A stretch of DNA of 9,157 nt from Chitinophagaceae bacterium (GTDB taxonomy: Bacteria; Bacteroidota; Bacteroidia; Chitinophagales; Chitinophagaceae), in assembly GCA_947472635.1 (NCBI GenBank), contig CANJDY010000089.1, positions 1 to 9,157 on the forward strand, read 5' to 3'. Every line of letters begins with the position of its first letter. The stretch's first letter is position 1. Below are positions 1 to 6,142 of the stretch, piece by piece. The translations under genes were made by a program, and so were the position numbers. The notes below the pieces were generated by a model. The model saw only the letters and a list, made by a program, of their open reading frames with translations, searched no databases and was not told the DNA's origin.

Positions 1-1
1 T

Positions 2-808
2 AAGGAAAACAAAAAATTGTATGAAGCAATGGATACCTGGGGGAGTTTAGGGCTGGGTATTGGAAATGTCCTGACCGGCTTCATCACCAAAGCACTCATA
101 TTTTGGCTTTTCTCCTTCCTATATCAGTTCAGATTACTCGAAATGGACTACCAGCATTGGTGGTATTGGGCTATTTTACTATTGGCCGACGATCTATCCT
201 ATTATTGTTTTCATCGGGTGAGTCACGCTGTGAATTATTTTTGGGCTAGCCATGTGGTACACCATAGCTCCCAGCACTACAATTTGGCTGCCGCTCTCAG
301 GCAAAGTTGGACGGGTAATGCTACGGGAAGTTTTCTATTTTGGGCATGGATGCCGTTAATGGGCTTTCATCCGGTCTGGATACTTTTTATGCAGCAAATT
401 AGCTTAATCTATCAATTTTGGATACATACTGAAACCATTGGTACACTACCCAAACCAATTGAATACCTATTCAATACGCCCTCACATCACCGCGTACACC
501 ATGGATCTGATCTCAAATACTTAGATAAAAACCATGCTGGGATCTTAATCATCTGGGATAGGTTATTTGGCAGTTTTCAAGCAGAAGAGGAAAGACCAAG
601 GTACGGGTTAACGGAAAATATAAACTCTTTCAATCCGATAGTAATCGCCTTCAAAACCTGGAAAGACCTATTTAAAAAAGCCTTTTCATCCGGCTCCCTA
701 TTCACAGCCCTCAAATATTTCATTCAATCACCCGGTTGGAGTCACGATGGAAGCAGTAAAACAACGAGACAGTTAAGAGAAGAGCAAGCCACAGAAAAGG
801 TAGGATAA
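2..808 (+). CDS. Sterol desaturase / fatty acid hydroxylase superfamily protein, 5'-truncated by window edge
   Basis: This is an integral-membrane di-iron oxygenase-type protein, of the family that hydroxylates or desaturates sterols, fatty acids or carotenoids. The frame is open to the left edge. A TTG at 17 could be read as a start, but the following segment (YEAMDTWGSLGLGIGN) is an internal motif of the family, so the true start lies upstream. Counting from that TTG, the histidine clusters are HRVSH at 66-70 (HX3H), HVVHH at 79-83 (HX2HH) and HRVHH at 158-162 (HX2HH), with further His at 137 and 173. Together these are the expected iron ligands, so the enzyme looks intact. Hydrophobic segments lie near 19-38, 47-63 and 104-134. 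The C-terminal tail after about 205 is soluble and ends in a charged stretch. The substrate cannot be told from sequence. No neighbour on the visible side suggests a pathway. Confidence 0.9.
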   Translation, partial: KENKKLYEAMDTWGSLGLGIGNVLTGFITKALIFWLFSFLYQFRLLEMDYQHWWYWAILLLADDLSYYCFHRVSHAVNYFWASHVVHHSSQHYNLAAALRQSWTGNATGSFLFWAWMPLMGFHPVWILFMQQISLIYQFWIHTETIGTLPKPIEYLFNTPSHHRVHHGSDLKYLDKNHAGILIIWDRLFGSFQAEEERPRYGLTENINSFNPIVIAFKTWKDLFKKAFSSGSLFTALKYFIQSPGWSHDGSSKTTRQLREEQATEKVG

Positions 809-827
809 CCCCCATTTACTACCTTTC

Positions 828-1210
828 ATGAACTTATTTCAAAAAGCCAATTCTACATTTCCTATACTAAAAACTCCCTACCAAGCTCATCCAAATAGTT
901 GATTTTTAGATTCCTCCTTGGATTTACCAGTAATTCAGTCATTGAAACTTAGCAGTAGTTGCCTTCATTTATTGGAGAAAGCCTTGTAAATCATTTGGGC
1001 AATTGACAGCCTTCTAGAGTTGATCAGCAAAACGGAAAGCCTGAATTTTGGTAAAATATTGAGAATAATACCCTGCAATAGTATATGCCATTATTACAGG
1101 ATGAATTTAAAAATCCTTTATTTGCTGCCCAAGGCATTCTAAAGGCCAGCAGTCAAAATAATGTAAACTTGATAACTTTGGTATCCACAGTTGAAAAAAG
1201 TAGAAAATAG
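828..1210 (+). pseudogene. Possible decayed reading frame of unknown identity
   Basis: From the ATG at 828, frame 3 reads about 104 codons with only two internal stops (TGA at 900, TAA at 987) before a third stop at 1140. In DNA this A+T rich a random frame should hit stops much more often. The translation has protein-like stretches, for example IIWAIDSLLELISKTESL after the second stop. From 1085 a second frame (+2) is open to the TAG at 1208 and encodes 41 residues beginning MPLLQDEFKNPLFAAQG. This could be the continuation after a frameshift around 1080-1100. I do not recognise a family. It may equally be chance or two unrelated small peptides. Confidence 0.2.
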
Positions 1211-1330
1211 AGAGATTTTCGGAACCGATATATTTAAATTAGTTCCATACTTAGTTTATAGTACATTAAAAATTAAATAAAGTTTGTTTTTATTTGATAA
1301 TCAAACAATTAGATTAATTAAATTAAAATT

Positions 1331-1357
1331 ATATGCAATTTAATTAAGATTGCATAT
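1331..1357. repeat. Inverted repeat in A+T-rich intergenic DNA
   Basis: The arms atatgcaat (1331-1339) and attgcatat (1349-1357) are perfectly complementary over 9 bp. In RNA a U-G and a U-A pair could extend the stem to 11 bp, leaving a 5-base loop. No T-tract follows, so it is not a standard terminator. It could be a regulator-binding dyad or an RNA hairpin, or chance in low-complexity DNA. Confidence 0.4.
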
Positions 1358-1597
1358 CCTATATGAATAAGTGACTAATATCACCATTATTATATTTAAT
1401 TATATTTTTATTAATACTCATAAAATAATAATAACCAATTATTTAAATACTATTAACAATACTAATAATAATAGTTTACTCCCATAGGGCAATTTTGATA
1501 AAAAATTCGATAAATACTAAAAATGATAGCAGGCATTTATACAGGTAAAATTTCTTATTTCCCCTTATCTGCTTACCTTGCTTAAAAAATAATCATT

Positions 1598-2071
1598 TTG
1601 AATAAGCTACCAGTCCCATTTTCGACCGCTTCCTTTTGCATTTACCTAGTACTGACAATATTGCTTATCTCCTGCTCTACTCCGAAAGAACTTGAGTACC
1701 GGGAGACAAGAAATTTCTCAGTAGATAAAGTAGGTTTTTCAGCAAACACTATTAAAACTGACCTCGTTTTTTTTAATCCCAACAACTTTGGGTTGCAATT
1801 AAACAAATTTGATCTGGATGTTTTTATAGACAATAATTACCTAGGACATACTACAGAGGATAAGTTGGTTTCAATTCCTAGAAGGGCAGAATTTACGATT
1901 CCTGTAAAAATGGAAGTAGACATGAAAAACCTCGTAAGAAACGGAATTAATGCTCTTTTCAGTAAGCAAGTTACCCTAAAAGTTGTTGGAACGATTAAGG
2001 TAGGAAAAGGGAAAATCTCCCGAAATTTCCCAATCAAGTATGAAAGCAGGCAAAACTTTTCCTTATTCTAA
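1598..2071 (+). CDS. LEA type 2 family lipoprotein (LEA14/WHy-like domain)
   Basis: This is a small envelope lipoprotein with a late-embryogenesis-abundant type 2 fold, a beta-sandwich related to the WHy domain. Its bacterial role is not established; protection under stress is suggested by the family name only. The N-terminus has a hydrophobic segment (about 14-24) followed by a lipobox LISC with Cys26, predicting signal peptidase II cleavage and lipid anchoring. The domain spans about 38-150, with the characteristic asparagine-rich turn FFNPNNFGLQL and the later segment IPRRAEFTIPVKMEVD. The start is TTG at 1598. An in-frame TAA at 1583 leaves no ATG or GTG upstream, and a later start would destroy the signal peptide. 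The gene stands alone on the plus strand and ends just before a strong terminator. Domain assignment is confident; function is not. Confidence 0.85.
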   Translation: MNKLPVPFSTASFCIYLVLTILLISCSTPKELEYRETRNFSVDKVGFSANTIKTDLVFFNPNNFGLQLNKFDLDVFIDNNYLGHTTEDKLVSIPRRAEFTIPVKMEVDMKNLVRNGINALFSKQVTLKVVGTIKVGKGKISRNFPIKYESRQNFSLF

Positions 2072-2077
2072 GGCATA

Positions 2078-2103
2078 AAAAAACGCCCTAAGGGGCGTTT
2101 TTT
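2078..2103. terminator. Bidirectional intrinsic terminator between convergent genes
   Basis: The stem arms aaaaaacgccc (2078-2088) and gggcgtttttt (2093-2103) pair perfectly over 11 bp around a taag loop. The GC core is flanked by A-tract and T-tract, so it works on both strands. It lies 7 bp past the stop of the LEA-type lipoprotein gene and 38 bp past the stop of the minus-strand HMA gene, and so should end both transcripts. Confidence 0.93.
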
Positions 2104-2141
2104 ATCGGATCACTAATTTTATCAGGGCAGCTGAGAGGGCA

Positions 2142-2492
2142 CTATAGTGTCTTTTCAGCTGGCTTTTTACAACATTTAGGTAGTTTTGCATAAGAAGTTT
2201 CTTCCGCAGTTACGTCATCTGCATCGTAGCCCACGTTTGCAATAGCTGTCTTAATTTGCTCAATATCGTTTCTATCCGATAAAAAACTCACCGTAGTGGT
2301 TTTCTTCTTATAATCCACTTTGACTGCAGTAACACCCGGTTCCCTGCTTAAATACCTTTCAATCCTTTCTTTACACATTTCACATTGCACGGTTGGGGTA
2401 TTAATTACCACTTTTTGAGCCTCTTTTTGCTGTGCTATGGTGATGGAAACCAATCCAAGCAATGCCAATAGGGTTAATTTAATAGATTTCAT
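2142..2492 (-). CDS. Secreted heavy-metal-associated (HMA) domain protein
   Basis: This is a small periplasmic or exported metal-binding protein of 116 residues. Residues 1-20 form a clear signal peptide (MKSIKLTLLALLGLVSITIA, then QQ), without a lipobox Cys. An HMA domain of the MerP/CopZ kind spans about 26-95, with the metal-binding pair C37-E-M-C40, the GV..V.VDYKKK strand and the typical ending IKTAIANVGYDAD. A tail carries a second thiol pair, C107-C108, followed by lysines, which could add a binding site. Copper(I) or a similar soft metal is the family expectation; the sequence cannot decide which. It follows pyrE by 36 bp on the same strand and probably shares its transcript, with no obvious functional link. 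No P-type ATPase or copper regulator is nearby. Confidence 0.87.
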   Translation of the reverse strand: MKSIKLTLLALLGLVSITIAQQKEAQKVVINTPTVQCEMCKERIERYLSREPGVTAVKVDYKKKTTTVSFLSDRNDIEQIKTAIANVGYDADDVTAEETSYAKLPKCCKKPAEKTL

Positions 2493-2528
2493 ATATAATA
2501 AATTTACTGTTAATTTCTCTTCAAGGTA

Positions 2529-3161
2529 TCAAATTACATTCCAATTAGCTGGATCCTGCCGCCAGTTTAACAAAGTTTTTTCTTGGTCAGCAGTAACAAT
2601 CCCCTTTTCTACCGCCAATTCGATCAGTGTATTATAATTGGTTAGGGTAATAAATGGTACTCCCGCAGCTGAAAATGCTTTTTCTGCGATATCAAAACCA
2701 TAGGTAAAAATAGCTACCATACCTATAACTTCTACTCCTTCCCTACGCAATACTTCTACTACTTCTAAGCTACTTTTACCTGTAGATATCAAATCCTCAA
2801 TTACCACCACTTTTGCAGCTTTTTCATAAAACCCTTCTATCTGGTTACCCATTCCATGTTCTTTTGGTTTAGGACGAACATAGATATAGGGCAATTTTAA
2901 CTGATCCGATACCATTGCCCCCCAGGGAATACCTGCAGTACCCACCCCAGCCAACATATCTGCCCCAGGAAATTGCTCAAATACTACATTACACATTTCA
3001 CTTTTAATAAAATCTCTGCTGAAAGGAAAGGATAAAACTTTGCGATTATCACAATAGATGGGACTTTTCCAACCACTTGCCCAAGTAAAGGGTTGTTGCG
3101 GACTCAATTTAATTGCATTAATTTGTAATAATTTTTCAGCCGTAGCTTTTTCATTTGTCAT
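2529..3161 (-). CDS. pyrE: Orotate phosphoribosyltransferase
   Basis: This enzyme transfers phosphoribose from PRPP to orotate, giving OMP in the fifth step of de novo UMP synthesis; it is cytosolic. The protein has 210 residues, the usual length for the bacterial enzyme. Family marks are the early FTWASGWKSPIYCDNR segment (25-40), the RPKPKEHG loop (96-103) whose lysines contact PRPP and orotate, and the PRPP-binding motif VVVIEDLISTGKS (118-130) with the acidic pair E122-D123. All key residues are present. The ATG at 3159-3161 is the natural start. It is transcribed away from the Nudix gene and is followed after 36 bp by the HMA protein gene. The pyrB/pyrR pair lies on the same strand but is separated from it by the plus-strand Nudix gene, so pyrE must be transcribed separately. 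Confidence 0.97.
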   Translation of the reverse strand: MTNEKATAEKLLQINAIKLSPQQPFTWASGWKSPIYCDNRKVLSFPFSRDFIKSEMCNVVFEQFPGADMLAGVGTAGIPWGAMVSDQLKLPYIYVRPKPKEHGMGNQIEGFYEKAAKVVVIEDLISTGKSSLEVVEVLRREGVEVIGMVAIFTYGFDIAEKAFSAAGVPFITLTNYNTLIELAVEKGIVTADQEKTLLNWRQDPANWNVI

Positions 3162-3278
3162 ACTGCAAATTAATAAAAAAAGGCATTGGACTGCTGATTT
3201 TCCTGCTATTACCCCATTTTACTGGCGGAAAATGATCTAGCTACTGATGCCAAATTGATAACCATTAATACCCTTTAT
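3162..3278. promoter_or_regulatory. Divergent promoter region between pyrE and the Nudix gene
   Basis: These 117 bp separate divergently transcribed pyrE (minus) and the Nudix gene (plus), so both promoters should lie here or slightly inside the genes. I see no clean TAnnTTTG box for either gene. A short dyad, catttt (3215-3220) with aaaatg (3229-3234) around an 8-base loop, is the only symmetric element noted. It is weak. Confidence 0.4.
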
Positions 3279-3908
3279 ATGTTTATAAAAATTTACTTTG
3301 ACGACAAACCGGTATATCTCTGTAATGAGATTACCAATGAACTAAAAGAAATATTGCACCACCCTGATGCTATTTTTATAGATGAAGTGTCTGGGCCTGC
3401 TATTAAGTCTCTATTACATGAAATTAAAAAGGAAGCATTCCATGCAGGAGTATTGATAAATAGTGACTTGGATCATTTGAAAAAAGAATTTTTTAAACAG
3501 TTTGAGGTTATTGAAGCTGCTGGAGGAATCGTACAAAATGATCAAAAAAACATTCTATTTATTTACCGACTTAATAAATGGGACCTACCTAAAGGAAAAG
3601 TAGAAAAGGGAGAAAATTTTGAACAAACAGCCCTTAGGGAAGTTGAAGAAGAAACAGGGGTAACCCACCTTCAATTGAAAAATAAAATTGGCTGTACTTT
3701 CCATACCTATAACGCTTTCGGAAAACATTTTATAAAAACTACCCACTGGTATCATATGACCTGTTCTGGTGAACAGCTACTAGTTCCACAAACAGAAGAA
3801 CATATTACAGCACTACATTGGATAAATACGAAAGATATTGCTAAACCGCTAGAAAATACATACGCCTCAATAAGGGACATAGTAGCTATGTTTATAGAAA
3901 AAAACTGA
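3279..3908 (+). CDS. Nudix hydrolase with N-terminal extension
   Basis: This protein probably hydrolyses a nucleoside-diphosphate-linked substrate (NDP-X) to NMP and P-X. The Nudix box is a perfect match to GX5EX7REUXEEXGU: it runs from G106 to V128, with E112, R120, E121, E124 and E125 supplying Mg2+ binding and catalysis. Ahead of it lies the usual start of the fold (AAGGIVQN..KNILFIYR). About 75 further residues precede the domain, an N-terminal region that I cannot assign. I chose the ATG at 3279 (209 residues, MFIKIYFDDKPVYL). A TTG at 3255 in the same frame would add eight residues but has no ribosome-binding site in its favour. The gene diverges from pyrE and converges with coaD. The substrate is not predictable from sequence; the nucleotide/CoA neighbours are only suggestive. 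Confidence 0.9.
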   Translation: MFIKIYFDDKPVYLCNEITNELKEILHHPDAIFIDEVSGPAIKSLLHEIKKEAFHAGVLINSDLDHLKKEFFKQFEVIEAAGGIVQNDQKNILFIYRLNKWDLPKGKVEKGENFEQTALREVEEETGVTHLQLKNKIGCTFHTYNAFGKHFIKTTHWYHMTCSGEQLLVPQTEEHITALHWINTKDIAKPLENTYASIRDIVAMFIEKN

Positions 3909-3986
3909 TGAACCTATGGCTATTTAGTCAAAATAACTATTGTTATCTGGCTACTACATTGAACCCATAGACTGGAAACAAAGTGA

Positions 3987-4463
3987 TTAGATGGTGTTGG
4001 AAATAGACTGATTTACCACTGCAGGTAAAAACTGAGACACATCACCTCCGTTTTTTAAAACATCTCTTACTAGTGTAGAAGCTACAGAAGTAAATTGGGG
4101 CAAACAGGTTAAGAAAACCGTTTCAATATGACCATCAATACTTCGGTTCATATCAGCAATTGCCTTTTCATATTCAAAGTCGTTAACATAACGGATACCC
4201 CGCAGGATAAAATTAGCCCCCACACTTTTACAGCAGTTGACAGTCAACCCATCGTAAACAACTGCGGTCACTTTTGGCTCATCCTTATAAATTTCAAGTA
4301 ACCAGTTCAAGCGCTGTTCTTCGCTAAACATGGGTACTTTATTTACATTTCTACCGATACCAATCACTAATTTATCAAACAAAGGCATTGCCCGGTTAAT
4401 AATATCAATATGCCCCATTGTAACAGGATCGAAGGTTCCGGGAAATAAACAGATACGTTGCAT
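3987..4463 (-). CDS. coaD: Phosphopantetheine adenylyltransferase
   Basis: This enzyme transfers AMP from ATP to 4'-phosphopantetheine, giving dephospho-CoA in the penultimate and often rate-limiting step of CoA synthesis. It has 158 residues, normal for the hexameric bacterial enzyme. The nucleotidyltransferase signature is intact: PGTFDPVTMGHIDII (8-22) with the T-x-G-H motif at 15-18, the LRGIRYVNDFEYE segment (87-99) with R88 and R91 at the active site, and the second ATP loop TSVASTLVRDV (125-135). The common family form of that loop is ISSTxVRE, so VASTLVRD is a mild variant. It lies 50 bp downstream of pyrB on the same strand and is likely the last gene of a pyrR-pyrB-coaD transcript. 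No clear terminator follows before the convergent Nudix gene. Confidence 0.97.
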   Translation of the reverse strand: MQRICLFPGTFDPVTMGHIDIINRAMPLFDKLVIGIGRNVNKVPMFSEEQRLNWLLEIYKDEPKVTAVVYDGLTVNCCKSVGANFILRGIRYVNDFEYEKAIADMNRSIDGHIETVFLTCLPQFTSVASTLVRDVLKNGGDVSQFLPAVVNQSISNTI

Positions 4464-4513
4464 AAATAGTTTGACTTATAATTAGGTTTGAATCATGAAG
4501 GTAATACTAAAGC

Positions 4514-5443
4514 TTACTCTACCTTCTTTCCTGCTAATAAATACAATACTGCCATCCTTACGGCAACACCGTTTTCAACCTGTTGCAATATGATGGACTG
4601 GCTACTATCTGCAACATCACTATCTATTTCCACTCCCCGATTAATAGGCCCCGGATGCATAATGACAATTTCCTTTTGCAAGCCGTCCAGTAATTTTTTA
4701 CTAACCCCGTAAGCAAGGTTATATTCTCTAAGTGATGAAAAAAGCACCTGATTTTGTCGTTCTAACTGAATGCGCAATACATTGGCCACATCGCACCATT
4801 GCAATGCCTTTTGTAAGTTATATTCCACCTTCACCTGTAATGCTTCCTTAATATAAGTGGGTATCAAGGTTGGAGGGCCCGCCACCATTACTTCTGCGCC
4901 CATTTTCTTTAATAGGTAAATATTGCTCAAAGCAACCCTTGAATGCATAATATCACCAATCAATACTACTTTTTTCCCTTCCAGACTGCCTATTTTTTCT
5001 TGTATGGAAAAGGCGTCCAACAAGGCCTGTGTAGGATGTTCGTTAATTCCATCCCCTGCATTTACGATTGCTGCAGGAATATGTTTGGCTAAAAAATGAG
5101 GTGCCCCACTTGCGCTATGTCGCATTACCACCATATCTACCTTCATGCTCAAAATATTATTGACCGTATCCAACAAGGTCTCCCCTTTTGATACAGAAGA
5201 TGCAGAAGCTGAAAAATTAATAGTATCGGCACTTAAGCGTTTTTCGGCCAATTCGAAAGAGATTCTGGTACGGGTACTATTTTCGTAAAATAAATTAACG
5301 ATGGTAATATCCCGTAAGGAGGGTACTTTTTTAACAGGACGCTGTAAAACTTCTTTGAATTGTGAGGCAGTAGCTAAAATAAGAGAAATATCTTCCGAAG
5401 AAAGATCTTTAATGCCCAATAAATGTTTGGTAGATAGTTGCAT
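4514..5443 (-). CDS. pyrB: Aspartate carbamoyltransferase catalytic subunit
   Basis: This enzyme condenses carbamoyl phosphate with L-aspartate to N-carbamoyl-L-aspartate, the first committed step of pyrimidine synthesis. It has 309 residues, the typical catalytic-chain length. The carbamoyl-phosphate loop ENSTRTRISFE starts at 54 with S56-T57-R58-T59-R60. The 80s loop with K86 (SSVSKGETL) is contributed to the neighbouring subunit's active site. GDGINEHPTQALLD (130-143) and the aspartate-site segment HPGPINRGVEI (263-273) are all present. No pyrI regulatory chain is visible in the window, so this may be a PyrI-independent trimer controlled through PyrR; that is inference. It follows pyrR after 84 bp, a spacer containing a dyad and a possible -7 box, and precedes coaD by 50 bp. 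Confidence 0.97.
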   Translation of the reverse strand: MQLSTKHLLGIKDLSSEDISLILATASQFKEVLQRPVKKVPSLRDITIVNLFYENSTRTRISFELAEKRLSADTINFSASASSVSKGETLLDTVNNILSMKVDMVVMRHSASGAPHFLAKHIPAAIVNAGDGINEHPTQALLDAFSIQEKIGSLEGKKVVLIGDIMHSRVALSNIYLLKKMGAEVMVAGPPTLIPTYIKEALQVKVEYNLQKALQWCDVANVLRIQLERQNQVLFSSLREYNLAYGVSKKLLDGLQKEIVIMHPGPINRGVEIDSDVADSSQSIILQQVENGVAVRMAVLYLLAGKKVE

Positions 5444-5449
5444 TAAGGG

Positions 5450-5486
5450 TCAAAGCTAATAGATTTGTTTGAATTTTATGCTTTGA
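5450..5486 (-). promoter_or_regulatory. Dyad and possible promoter element upstream of pyrB
   Basis: In the pyrR-pyrB spacer a perfect 7-bp inverted repeat, tcaaagc (5450-5456) and gctttga (5480-5486), has a 23-base spacer. On the minus strand the pyrB-proximal arm overlaps TAGCTTTG (5458-5451), a full match to the Bacteroidota -7 consensus TAnnTTTG. No good -33 TTTG is seen at the usual distance. The box is also so close to the pyrB ATG that transcription from it would be almost leaderless. It could be an operator, a leader hairpin or chance. No match to the known PyrR RNA-binding loop was recognised. Confidence 0.3.
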
Positions 5487-5527
5487 AAGGCACAATTTTT
5501 CACGAACCTAACTTTTTGATATGTATT

Positions 5528-6037
5528 TTAATATAAAATAACCTCTTCCTGCTCCCATTCTACTTTAACTTTCTGCGAATAGGAGGTGTCGATAGATTTT
5601 CCACAATAATCGGGCTGAATTGGCAATTCTCGGTTAAATCTCCTGTCAACCAAAACACATAGCTCAATTTTTTTGGGCCGGCCGAAGTCCTGAAGTGCAT
5701 CCAGAGCAGCGCGAATGGTCCTTCCAGTATATAATACATCGTCGATTAATATTACCACTTTCCCTTCAATAGAAAAGGGAATATCAGTTGTGTTGGCAAT
5801 ATGCAATTCTTTTCTAACATCATCTCTGTAAAAAGTAATGTCTAAAATGCCGTATTGAATTTTTTCACCCTTACTAAGGCTACGAACATTTTCAACGATT
5901 CGCTTACTAATTTGAACCCCTCTTGGCTGCAAACCAATAAATACGACCTCATCCAAATGCAGGTGATTTTCTAACAGCTGGTGAGCAAGGCGCAGAATGG
6001 TTAGCTGCAACTGACGCTTATCAAGTATTGTCTTCAA
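5528..6037 (-). CDS. pyrR: PyrR: pyrimidine regulatory protein / uracil phosphoribosyltransferase
   Basis: PyrR proteins sense UMP and PRPP and, in Gram-positives, bind pyr leader RNA; they also convert uracil plus PRPP to UMP. The protein has 169 residues, close to the usual 175-180. It shows the GLQPRG loop (35-40), the PyrR-typical YRDD (70-73), the PRPP motif VVILIDDVLYTGR (94-106) with the acidic D99-D100, and the signature DRRFNRELPIQPDYCG (131-146), ending near SIDTS. The start is TTG at 6035-6037. An in-frame TAA 9 bases further upstream leaves no other start, and the resulting MKTILDKRQLQLTI matches the beginning expected for the family. It heads a likely pyrR-pyrB-coaD unit. Whether it acts as an attenuator here is unclear, because no anti-terminator/terminator pair is visible upstream. 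Confidence 0.95.
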   Translation of the reverse strand: MKTILDKRQLQLTILRLAHQLLENHLHLDEVVFIGLQPRGVQISKRIVENVRSLSKGEKIQYGILDITFYRDDVRKELHIANTTDIPFSIEGKVVILIDDVLYTGRTIRAALDALQDFGRPKKIELCVLVDRRFNRELPIQPDYCGKSIDTSYSQKVKVEWEQEEVILY

Positions 6038-6109
6038 ATTGAAATTTTATAAAGCGAATTTATCTGTTATTGTTCGAATAAAAAAGTATTGAAATTAGTC
6101 AAGCATTTT

Positions 6110-6142
6110 GAAATGAACTATCGGATAGTAGCAAATCATTTC
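6110..6142. repeat. Nested hairpin overlapping the pruA stop codon
   Basis: The outer arms gaaatg (6110-6115) and catttc (6137-6142) enclose inner arms actat (6117-6121) and atagt (6125-6129) around a cgg loop. The element covers the pruA stop at 6136-6138. On the minus strand no T-run follows, so it is at best a weak or factor-dependent terminator or an mRNA 3'-end structure. Confidence 0.35.

Larger units (their letters stand above)
809..1597. other. 789-bp intergenic stretch without an intact gene
   Basis: This is the longest gene-free stretch of the window. The first part (about 809-1210) has near-coding composition and may contain a decayed reading frame, listed separately. The second part (about 1215-1500) is extremely A+T rich, with many short runs of the taat/attaa type and one 9-bp perfect inverted repeat. 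The last 100 bases precede the LEA-type lipoprotein gene and presumably hold its promoter. I could not find a convincing Bacteroidota -33/-7 promoter pair (TTTG / TAnnTTTG). No tRNA or known RNA fold was recognised. Confidence 0.7.

Noticed and set aside
2..808. Window-wide novel operon linking the sterol-desaturase-family gene, the LEA-type lipoprotein and the metal protein
   Set aside because: The genes are separated by a long spacer, opposite orientation and a strong bidirectional terminator. Nothing in the sequence ties them into one system.
1523..1585. 20-codon ATG frame just upstream of, and in frame with, the LEA-type lipoprotein gene
   Set aside because: A leader peptide is possible, but there is no codon bias, pause motif or hairpin arrangement to support it. 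A frame of this length is expected by chance.
1642..2037. Two antisense open frames opposite the LEA-type lipoprotein gene
   Set aside because: They lie wholly over a well-supported gene with signal peptide and domain, and their translations show no family features.
3909..3986. Hairpin ataac-tatt-gttat (3933-3946) as terminator between the Nudix gene and coaD
   Set aside because: The stem has only five A/T-rich pairs and no T-tract on either strand, so it is too weak to call.
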